From Saprospiraceae bacterium (lineage in GTDB: Bacteria; Bacteroidota; Bacteroidia; Chitinophagales; Saprospiraceae), in contig JADKBS010000036.1 in assembly GCA_016714985.1 (NCBI GenBank), positions 34,835 to 98,834 on the forward strand: a stretch of DNA of 64,000 bases, written 5' to 3'. Shown here in pieces: positions 37,714 through 46,900 of this stretch; position 1 is the first letter of the stretch; the number at the start of each line of letters is the position of its first letter. The notes under the pieces are model-generated. The model did no database searches and had not been told where the DNA came from. It saw nothing but the letters and a program-made list of their open reading frames with translations. The translations under genes and the position numbers were made by a program.

Positions 37714-40330
37714 CGAACAACAACACAGGAGCACCAGCTGCCTGTGGCGGCGCTACGACCGTTACCTTTACTTATACGAGCACTTGTGCTCCGCTTGTCA
37801 CAACCTGCCAAGCCACCTTCACGGTGCCCACGGCAACGCAAACCCGTTTTGACCTGCCCAGGAAATATAACGGCCGCAGCTTGTCAAACCCAAGCTGCCA
37901 TCACGGCGCAATACAATGCTTGGCTTGTTTCACCCTCAGGTACTGGCGGTTGCAATAGCATTATTACCAGTGACAACCCAGGAGCGCCCTCCGCTTGTGG
38001 TGGTTCAACGACCGTTACCTTTACGCTTACAAGTGATTGCCATCCTCCGCTTACCTGCCAAGCGACCTTTACCGTGACCGCAGCGCCAACCGTGGTGCTG
38101 ACTTGTCCAATCAACACCACCGTGGATACCTGCCAAACGCAGGCTGCTGTGAATGCACAATTCAATGCTTGGTTGGCCACGGCCAGTGCCAGCGGCGGTT
38201 GCAACGGTGTTTTTGACGAACAACAACACGGGAGCGCCTTCCGCATGTGGCGGTTCGACAACGGTTACGTTTACTTACACCAGCACTTGTGCACCTTTGA
38301 CGACCACCTGCCAGGCGACCTTCACGGTGCCCGCAGCGCCAACCGTGGTTTTGACCTGCCCGACAAACACGACGGAAGCGGCGTGTCAGACACAAGCGGC
38401 GATGAACTCGGCTTTCGCTACTTGGCTGGCAACGGCCAGCGCCAGGAGGCTGCAACGGTGTTCTGACCAACAACAACACTGGTGCACCATCTGCCTGCGG
38501 CGGCTGCACGACCGTGACGTTTTACCCTACCAGCACCTGTGCGCCGACAACTACGACCTGCCAGGCGACCTTCACGGTGGCTGCCGCACCGACTGTGGTG
38601 CTCACTTGCCCAACGAACGCAAACGAACCCGCAGGTTTTCCGCAAGACACCATCACTAACCGCTTTAACAGGTGGCTGGCCACGGCCTCGGCCAGCGGCG
38701 GCTGCAACGGCGTTTTGACCAACAACAACACGGGCGCGCCACCTGCCACGGGCGGCTTCACGACGGTGACTTTACCTATACCAAGTACCTGTGCGCCCTT
38801 GACGACCACCTGTCAAGCCACCTTTCTCGGTAGGGTCCGCTCGCCGCCTATGGTGCCTGCGCGGCCAACACAACACCACGGTAGCGGCCCGACTCAGGCG
38901 GCGGCAACACCGCATTCGCCGCTTGGTTGGCAACGGCCAGTGCCAGCGGCGCGGCAACGGTGTTCTGACGAACAACAATACGGGCGCACCTGCCTGCGCG
39001 AGGGTTCGACGACGTCACCTTTACCTATACCAGTTACCTGTGCCACCGCACGACCCTCATCAGGCACCTTCACGGTGGCGGCTCCACCTAACGTGACCAT
39101 CACTGCCCGACACCGACCACGGTGCCTGCCAAACGCAGGCCGCCATCAACGCCCAGTTTGCAGCTTGGCTGGCCACGTTCAATGGCCAGGCGGCTGCGGC
39201 GGCGTTCTGGCGAACAACAATGCGGGGGACACCGCCATCACGCTTGGGGTTCCAAGACCGTAACTCTTATACCAGCACTTGTGCGCCTTTGACTACCACC
39301 TGCCAATCCACCTTCACGGTGGCAGCTCCACCGCCTGTGGTGCGGATCTGCCCAACACCAACCGACGGTGGCAGCCTTGCCAGACGCAAGCCGCGGTCAA
39401 CACCAGCCTTCAGCTTGGCTGCCCGTTCAATGGCCAGGGTGGCTGCGGTGCTTTGACGGAACAACAACGGCAGCCTTCCGCCTGCGGGGCAGCACGACCT
39501 TCACCTATACCAGCAGTTGTGCACCTTTGACGACCACCTGTCAGGCGACCTTCACGGTGGTTTCATCGCCCGTTGTGCTGACCTGCCCGACGAACACGAC
39601 GGCGGCGGCCTGCCAAACGCAGGCGGCGGTGAACACGGCCTTCGCCACCTGGCTGTCAACGGCCAGTGCCAGCGGTGGTTGTAATGGTGTTCTGACGAAC
39701 AACAACACGGGAGCGCCCAGCGCCTGTGGCGGTTCCACGACGGTGACCTTCACCTACACCAGTTCTTGTGCACCATTGACGACGACCTGCCAAGCAACCT
39801 TCACGGTCCCAGCAGCGCCGACGGTGGTACTCACCTGCCCAATTAACGCGACAGAGCCAGCCTGTGAGCGACAAGACAGCATCAACAACCGCTTTAACCG
39901 ATGGCTCACAGCCAGCGGCACAGGCGGCTGCAACGGCGTTTTGACCAACAACAACACGGGCGCACCTTCTGCCTGCTGGCGGATCGACAACGGTGACCTT
40001 CACCTATACGAGCAGCTGCACCGTTAACGACCACCTGTCAAGCGACTTTTACGGTGGGCTCCTCTTCGGCTCCTGTGCTGACCTGTCCAGTACCCACGAC
40101 AGCTAGTGCTTGCCTCACACAAGCCCACATGAACACCGCCTATGCCAACTGGTTGGCTTCGGCCACTGTTTCAGGCGGATGTGGTGGTGGTACATTGACC
40201 AACAACGCACCTGCCGCACCGCTGATTTGCAACCCGAACAGCAATACCATTACGGTAACCTTCACTATGCTGGCGCAACTTGCCAGTCAGCGCCTGTTAC
40301 CTGCACCTCCACCTTCACCGTGCCGGCCTA
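37586..40330 (+). repeat. About 11 tandem copies of an ~245-bp Cys-rich HYR-like repeat, heavily frameshifted
   Basis: Copies begin near 37586, 37845, 38090, 38335, 38590, 38850, 39090, 39335, 39570, 39822 and 40070. The consensus reads VVLTCPTNTT.A.CQTQAAV, then TASASGGCNGVLTNNNTG, APSACGGSTTVTFTYTS and CAPLTTTCQATFTV. The copies sit in all three frames, so at least a dozen single-base changes interrupt the array; copies 6-8 (38850-39560) are the most degraded. Each copy carries about six Cys, which in the reconstructed protein could form disulfides outside the cell. The array could be decayed, or the breaks could be assembly errors inside near-identical repeats. Confidence 0.8.
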
Positions 40331-40910
40331 CCCGACCTTTACCGTGCCCGCCAACGGCTCGGCCACCGTGGCCTGCCCGGCCAACGCCACACAGCCGACC
40401 CCGCCATCAGTGGTGGACGGCTGCGGCAATGCCCTGACGCCCGCAGGCCCGACCGTCACCAACGTGCCCAACCCGCTCACTTGCGAGGGCACTAGGACTT
40501 ATGCGTGGACCTACACCGACTGTGCCGGCCTCGTGCGCACCTGGAGCTTCACCTACACCATCGAGCGTGAGCCCTTCACCGTGCCGGCAAACGGCTCGGC
40601 AACCGTGGCCTGCCCGGCAAACGCCACCCAGCCGACGCCGCCGACCGTCACCAGCAACTGCGGCGAGGTGCTCACGCCAACAGGCCCCGTCGTCACCAAC
40701 GTGCCCAACCCGCTGACCTGCGAGGGCACGAGGACCTACGCCTGGACCTACACCGACTGCGAGGGCAATACCGCCACCTGGAGCTTCACCTACACCATCG
40801 AGCGCCAGCCCTTCACCGTGCCCGCCAACGGCTCGGCCAACGTGGCCTGCCCCGACCAGACGGACGTGGCCAACGCCCCGTCGTCACCAGCAACTGCGGC
40901 GAGGTGCTGA
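40110..40910 (+). CDS. T9SS-exported repeat protein, open segment with second repeat type
   Basis: From about 40330 the frame gives three copies of a second 79-residue repeat: FTVPANGSATVACPANATQ, then a Cys-Gly segment (SNCGEVLTPTGP), LTCEGTRTYAWTYTDCEGN and TWSFTYTIE. It belongs to the HYR-like Ig family that is common in secreted Bacteroidota adhesins. The ~70 residues before 40330 are mostly out of frame. The third copy breaks at about 40870. Confidence 0.7.
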   Translation: MPHTSPHEHRLCQLVGFGHCFRRMWWWYIDQQRTCRTADLQPEQQYHYGNLHYAGATCQSAPVTCTSTFTVPAYPTFTVPANGSATVACPANATQPTPPSVVDGCGNALTPAGPTVTNVPNPLTCEGTRTYAWTYTDCAGLVRTWSFTYTIEREPFTVPANGSATVACPANATQPTPPTVTSNCGEVLTPTGPVVTNVPNPLTCEGTRTYAWTYTDCEGNTATWSFTYTIERQPFTVPANGSANVACPDQTDVANAPSSPATAARC

Positions 40911-41499
40911 CCCCTGTTGTCACTGTGGGCAACAAACCGTTCTGTGAGGCACCGCACTTACAGCTTCACCTACACCGACTGCGAGGGCAACACGGCCACC
41001 TGGCAATTCAATTATACATAGAGTACCTGCCCTTCAACGTGCCTGCAAGCGAGACGATGACCGTCAATTGCGCGGTAACGCCACGCAGCCAACACCACCA
41101 ACCGTGCTCGACAACTGCGGAAAGCTTATCACGCCTGTTGGCCCGGCCATCACCAGCACCGATAACAACCAAGGCTGCGAGGCAAGCCGTGTGTACACTT
41201 GGACCTACAAGGACTGTGAAGGCAATACCCGCACCTGGTCCAAGACCTATATCATCAACTACACTAACAGCCTCATTGTCCCACTTGACGAGACCTTCGA
41301 GGTGAGCTGCCTGCTCTACGCACAGCCGCCGCTGCCGCAGACGCTCTTCGACAACTGTGGCCAGGTAGATCGTGTCTCGGCCCCACCGTCGAGGGCCAGA
41401 CAACGGCTGCTCCGGCTTCCGCAAGTACACCTATATCTATACAGACTGCCGTGGCAATAGCCTTCCGTGGAGCTTCACGTACTTCGCCAACGACAACGA
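40331..41499 (+). repeat. Five tandem copies of an ~240-bp HYR-like repeat
   Basis: Copies start near 40331, 40576, 40813, 41033 and 41270. The first two are nearly identical in DNA; the later three diverge (FNVPASETMTVNCA, LIVPLDETFEVSC). Each keeps the order VPANGSATVxC, CG, CEGxRTYxWTYTDCEGN and TWSFTY. Frame breaks lie near 40870, 40950, 41075 and 41390. Confidence 0.8.
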
Positions 41500-42470
41500 G
41501 CCGCCCGTAGGCCAGTGCCCCGACGTGGACGTGACCAACCTCGCATGCATCGGCGACGTGCCCTGCCCCGAGGACTTCGACTTTGACCCAAAGGTCAAGG
41601 AACTGCTGGAAGAGGGCGACATCTACGACGTGTGCAGCGGCGACGACCTCAAGGTGACGCTAGACAGCTGGACCGACCTCTGGGAGTGCTCCCTGAACAG
41701 TGACAACGGCTACACCTTCGGACGCACCTTCTACTTCCGCATCACCGATGCCTGCGGCAACGAGTTCCCCAGCCTCTGCGGCGTGACCTACTCGCGCCTG
41801 CCTGCCCATCGAGACCTTCCCGCAGAACGCCTGGGGCATACCCGGCGGCGAACCGGGCAGCGACACCGGCAACGAGAACGACCTCCAGGTCATCACAGGT
41901 TTGCTGGCGCAAGGCTCGATTGTCATCGGCGGCACCAACCGGTCGCTGACCGTCAACGACGCCCAGTGCATCGTGAACCTGCTGCCCGGCACCGGCGGCC
42001 CGAACGTGCTGGCCAACTGCCACCAGGTCAACTGCACCAGTTGCAACCCGCCTGGCATCGGCGGCATGAAGAACAGCCTGGCGGCCAACGCCATCGCCCT
42101 GAACCTCAACATCCGCTACAACGTGAAGTACAACGGCCTGACGTTGAACGCCGTCCGCAACCAAAGGCTGGACTGCATCGAGTTCCGCAGTCACAGTCGC
42201 TGCTGTACTCGCCCACCGACAGGCGGCCCCTGCGTGCTGCGGATCATCGAGAACCCGGGCATCGCACACGACTTCCCGTACACCATCGGCGGCCTGCTCG
42301 ACCTGGCGAACCTCTACCTCAACGGTGCCCTCAACCTGACCTTCGGCCAGAGCATCTCCTACGCCCAGGCACTGAACGGCGCATTGGCGACGGTCAACAG
42401 CTACTGGCACGGCAGCACGGTGGCGGCCAACGTCTGCGACGAGGCGGCCAACGCCCCGACGAACAACTGA
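41372..42470 (+). CDS. T9SS-exported repeat protein, C-terminal non-repeat region
   Basis: Read in two frames. Up to about 41805: FTYFANDNEPPVGQCPDVD, DVPCPEDFDFDPKVKELLEE, FGRTFYFRITDACGNEF. From about 41806 to the stop at 42468: PGSDTGNENDLQVITGLLAQ, GSIVIGGTNRSLTVNDAQC, NLLPGTGGPNVLANCHQV, LNLNIRYNVKYNGLTLN. No known enzyme motif. One further base shift at about 42465 continues into the sorting domain (ENVKGGVAKKDNPF). Confidence 0.65.
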
Positions 42471-42477
42471 GAATGTC

Positions 42478-42753
42478 AAGGGCGGTGTTGCCAAGAAGGA
42501 CAATCCTTTCAGCCTGGCTCCAAACCCGTGTAATTTTGTCACCGTCCAGCTTGGACAGCTCGAAGAGGAGCAGGAGGCCGTACTGGAAATCTACAACCAA
42601 TATGGCCAACTGGTGCTCCGCAAGGATTACGGGGTGGTCGGCCAGTTGGACGACCGGATTGACATACGCCAATTCCATACTGGTATCTATATCGTCAGTA
42701 TGAAGGTGGGCGGTGAACGCTTCGAGCAGCGCCTACTCGTGAATAAGAATTGA
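42478..42753 (+). CDS. T9SS C-terminal sorting domain of the repeat protein
   Basis: Reads KDNPFSLAPNPCNFVTVQL, then EEEQEAVLEIYNQYGQLV and GIYIVSMKVGGERFEQRL, ending LLVNKN and a stop at 42751-42753. These are the three conserved blocks of a type A T9SS sorting domain (PNP, IYxxxGxLV, GxYxVxxxxGxxxxxxRLxV). It directs export across the outer membrane and removal by a PorU-type sortase; a PorU2-like peptidase is encoded 1.2 kb downstream on the other strand. Confidence 0.9.
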   Translation, partial: KGGVAKKDNPFSLAPNPCNFVTVQLGQLEEEQEAVLEIYNQYGQLVLRKDYGVVGQLDDRIDIRQFHTGIYIVSMKVGGERFEQRLLVNKN

Positions 42754-43054
42754 TTTTGGTAGCAGGGTAATGGTCGGCAAGAATTACCAGCCATTACCAG
42801 CTATTTCAACTAAGGGAAAACAGGAGCCATCCCGAATTTTGAGCGATAAAGAAGAGCAAGCAGTTTGAGATGGCCATTCTGAGTTGTAAGTTTACACGGA
42901 AACCATTCGGTACCGGCTTCCTATTTTATATCACCAGTTGGTGAACAGTAACTGTGTCCATGCTTTCCATTTCACAAGTTTGTCCAAAAGGAAGTCCAAT
43001 ACTGTGATGGCGAGGAGCTTTAGCCGGTTTTCCCAGCATCCCAGCCTCGGCGAC
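42754..43054. other. Gap with no convincing gene
   Basis: A minus-strand open frame (42931-43161, 76 codons) has a hydrophobic C-terminal half (RLKLLAITVLDFLLDKLV) that faintly recalls the end of some transposases, but it has no catalytic motif and no flanking inverted repeats were found. Confidence 0.4.
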
Positions 43055-43518
43055 TCCATGGCCAGTTCCGATTTTCTACGGCGAGGGCGGGCCTGCCGAA
43101 ACGGGCGGATGTGGTGCTGGCTTAGGTGGTGGCGGTGAGGAGGTTGGCTCCGGCAAGGCACTTCCTGATGGGAGTGAAGGCCGGCCCGTAAACCGGCTTC
43201 ACGCTCGCACCGAACCCGGCGGGCAGGGAGGTCTCCCTCAGACTATCGGGCATGGAGGGGGCACAGGAGGTCAGCCTCGAAGTTTACAACGGGCAAGGGC
43301 AGCTGGCTTTGACCCAACACTAGCCTCAGCTCCGTTACGGGGTCAGCCTCGAAGTTTACAACGGGCAAGGGCAGCTGGTGCTTCGCAAGGAGTTCGGAAA
43401 GGTGGCCGGCCTAGACGAGCGGCTCGACCTGACGGGCCTCGGCAACGGGATGTATTTCGTGAGCCTGAGGGCGGGCGGGGAAAAGTTCGGGCAGCGGCTG
43501 GTCATCAGCAGGGACTGA
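43055..43518 (+). pseudogene. Remnant of a second T9SS cargo gene: Gly-rich stretch and sorting domain with an internal duplication
   Basis: In reading order it gives YGEGGPAETGGCGAGLGGGG, then after a shift TLAPNPAGREVSLRLSGM, EVSLEVYNGQGQL and GLGNGMYFVSLRAGGEKFG, ending QRLVISRD and a stop at 43516. The sorting domain is complete in content but interrupted in frame by a TAG at 43321. The cause is visible: a 38-bp block at 43269-43306 is repeated at 43341-43378, exactly 72 bp (24 codons) later. No start codon or cargo domain remains. Probably a leftover from recombination with a sorting domain like that of the neighbouring gene. Confidence 0.75.
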
Positions 43519-43523
43519 TTTTT

Positions 43524-43583
43524 TGGTTGATTTGGTTGATATGGGTTGATTTGGTTGATATGGGTTGATTTGGACCCCGTATC
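43524..43583. repeat. gttgatttggttgata word repeats
   Basis: Five copies of the words ttggttgat/gggttgat follow one another, with an inverted partner (tatcaaccc) at 43579. A related set with the opposite sense lies at 49140-49170. Confidence 0.75.
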
Positions 43584-43797
43584 AACCCTTAGTGAAGTTG
43601 AATAAATAAATTAGACCGATTGAATTTGCAAATACTTGTCAATCAATGCCTTGCAAATTCATTCCCTACAAGCCGGGGTCAGGCTGTTCATCATTTATCA
43701 TTCATTGATTACTATGAGCTTGAGCGGAGATTCTAGCCAACAAACCAAAGGCATCGCCCCGGATGATTTGTAGCAGGCACATACCCACCCGTTTTGT

Positions 43798-43867
43798 GGG
43801 GCAGCGCCCCGGAATCCCGAGGTGTCGGGACAAGTTCCCCAACTCCGATATTTCGGGGCGCTGCCCC
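43798..43867. terminator. Long GC-rich hairpin in the gap between the cargo remnant and PorU2
   Basis: Arms 43798-43811 (ggggcagcgccccg) and 43854-43867 pair perfectly; the interior holds a second small hairpin (tcccgaggtgtcggga). The 3' side on the plus strand is followed by tttt. It lies between convergent transcription units (plus-strand repeat protein and minus-strand PorU2), the usual place for a bidirectional terminator, although a dispersed repeat is also possible. Confidence 0.55.
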
Positions 43868-43932
43868 TTTTCGGGCGAAAATAATAGCCGACTTTGTCAT
43901 CACTACAATCCTTTGTAGCCAGGAAAATTACA

Positions 43933-46900
43933 CTACCGCAGAATCACCATCTTCCCTATTCCTTTTTCAAAATACTTGTCTGCATTTGTGGTGTAGTTAT
44001 CCCATGATTTTCCCTGCACGTCCTGCACGGTCATGCGGTAGAGGTAAACGCCTTTGGCCAAGGGGTCGCCGAATTCGTCGGTGCCGTCCCAAGCCTGCTC
44101 GGTCTGGTGGCTGCCGATGCGCAATGGGCCAAGGTCATCCTCGGTCAGTTCCCGCACCACCCGGCCAGTGACGGTCATGATTTGCAGCTTGAACCGGGTA
44201 GGCGGCTCAACGCCGGTCATGGTGTAGAGGAAACGGGTGGAGGTGGTAAACGGATTGGGGTAGTTCAAGAAATGGGAAACGCTGGACTTGTTGACAATAT
44301 TGAAACTGATTTTATAGTCGAAATCGCCAGATAGATTGCCTGTCACGTCCTTTGCATTGACGATGAGTCGGTAGCGGCCATCGGTCGTGAAAATCGGGTT
44401 GTATTCAATGGACGCCTTGTTTTTGCCAGCACCTTGGGCAGGATAAAAAACGAGGTTGGGGTCGTTGAAATAAATGCGCTGCAATGGCTGGGTGGTATCG
44501 GGCAGGGCAATGAAAAGCCTGAAAAGCCCTGTATCGGCTAGGAGTAAATCTGGGTTTTCATCCGTCAATGCAATGCGTATGAATGGCTTCGCCGAAACGA
44601 GGTCACCGTCCATGATATGAAGGCCGTCAAAGGTCACGTCCAACAGGGGGTTGCGCAGGTCTTTTACCACGTTGAAACGGGTGCTCAGGATATTGTTCTG
44701 CCTATTTTGCTCCGGCTGGTCGCCCACTGGGTTCAGTTCCATCAAAAACGAATACTCGCCCGCAAGCGATTTGGTATCCAACGACAGCCTCGTGCGCAGC
44801 GTGTCATTTGCGGTCATTTTTTCCTCCCGCTTATAGACGATGGTCTCGCTGTTGTCCTCGGCCCGCACGGCGTATTTCACCAAAAGGCTATCACCAGGGT
44901 AGTCCGACAGGTTTTCGACAAAACAGCGGAACAGCAACTGCTCGCCTTGGTTTATTTGCTCGTTGTAGAAAAGATAATCCATGCTTGGGTTCACTGCAAA
45001 ATCAGGGGTGCCTTTGTACAGTACCCGCCAATAACCCAACTGCGGGGAGGTCCTAAGGATGGAGTCCCTTGCGTTGAAGCGCAGCTTCAATAAAGGGAAA
45101 GCGGTTGCTGAAAAACCTGATAGGTCAAACGCACCTGGTTGGATATTTGCGGCCAGCAGGGAGTCGGTTTGTGTGGCGGGGTTATGCGCCAACAAGTCCA
45201 AGGAAACGGTATCGGTTGCTGGGTTGGAGGCTGGCTCCAGCGACCAAACCAACTTTTCCCATTCCGTAGCAGGGCCAATGGCTGTTGACACCACCGAGCC
45301 TTGGTCCCAATAACCGGGGATGGGCACGTTGACGCTCAGCACCTGTTTCAGGCTATCTGCCAACAGTTCCCGTATCGGCCCGACGCTTTTTTGATAGGCA
45401 AAAATATAGGGCACAGCACCTGTGGTGAGCGTGTTCCGGATGAGGTTGGCACCTTGTGCTTCTAGGATTTGGAACAGGTCGGTGCCGAGGGCGGCTTGGT
45501 CTGATTCCCAATCCTGCGGCTGGTAGTTGCTGTTGAGGTTGGCTTGGGTGGAATGCAACAGCACGTAGTTCTTGTTGGGAACCACATCCCTAAGGAACTC
45601 AATCAACTGCTGGCGCCCGGCCAGCGTCTTGGTATCAAAGGTAAAGGCAGCCACTGGGGCACCCACGTTCAGCGGTACGCCATAAGGTGAGGGCGGCGTG
45701 TTGAGCCACTCCTTAGCCGTCGTGGAATCGAAGACGATAGCGTACATCCCCGCATCGGTATTGAACCAGAAACGCCCAGCAAAATTGTTGTTGATGAGCA
45801 TGTTGATTCCCTCCACGGTGTTCACGGCATTTTTGATGGACACATCCTTGAAGTTGTCAATGAACTTCAAATTGCCGTGGGTTTTCAACTCCATGTCATT
45901 GAATGCGTCCTTTTTCCATTGGTAAAAATGCGATTGGTTCCAACCTCCATCCGTGCCGTTTAAATAAACAAACGAACTATTGTCCCAAATAAACCCCTGC
46001 TGGGGTGAAAGGCTGTCTGGGCTTACCCGCCAATAATAAACCTGCCCCTGCTGCCAACTGGTATTGGGCTTCCATCGAATCACGCCTCCTTCCTGTGAAT
46101 ATTTATACGTCAGTAATATTGGGCTGTTGAACAGCTCGGTGGTGTCCAATTGAAAAACATAGAACTGCTCCTCCACCAATGGGTCAACCGTTGAAGCAGC
46201 CAGTGTTAAATCGTCCTTGTTCACGATGGCGAATTCGGGCGGATAGGCTGCCAAGACGCTATTGTCCGAAAAAAAGATACTGATGCCCGGGCCGTTTGCC
46301 GTCACGAGTTCATTGTTCTGCTCTCCCATGGGCAAGGGAAGCTCCAACACCCTGTCCGATTTATCCACCCTGATGTAGAACCTGTTGACGCCCTTGGCCA
46401 AGCTGCCGAGTGTCGGGAGCTTCACCGTAAAATTGGAACGCCCTGCCGGGGCGGGAACGAGCATTTCTAGTGCAGGTGCCTGGGTGCCGTTGGGCAGCTC
46501 GTGTACGATGCTGATGACGATGGAGTCGTACACCCCGCTGCCGATATTGGCCACTTCGAAGCTGAGGTCGAAGTCGGCCATTTGCGTATTGATTTGCACC
46601 GGGCTGAACTTCACCGAAGCTGCATCCACCAGGAAATCGGGGCCGGGGGCGGGGTGGAGGCGTATGGCCGGGTCGCCGCAAAGATTGAATTGCTGGCGGA
46701 TAAGGTCCAACCCAAGCTCACCCAATTGGGTGCTTGCAATAGCGTCTTGCAATGCATCGCCGATGCCTTGGCCATACTGTTCTTCGCCAATGTTTTTGTA
46801 AACCTCATCCGCAAATGAGTAAAGCGACCCGATGAACCCCAGGCCCGAAGTGGCACCAAAAGCGATAGCCCCTTTGTCCTTCAAAAAGCAAAATCGCTCG

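Noticed and set aside
42931..43161. Possible transposase remnant on the minus strand
   Set aside because: Only a hydrophobic, faintly similar C-terminal end; no DDE residues, no terminal inverted repeats or target duplication found.
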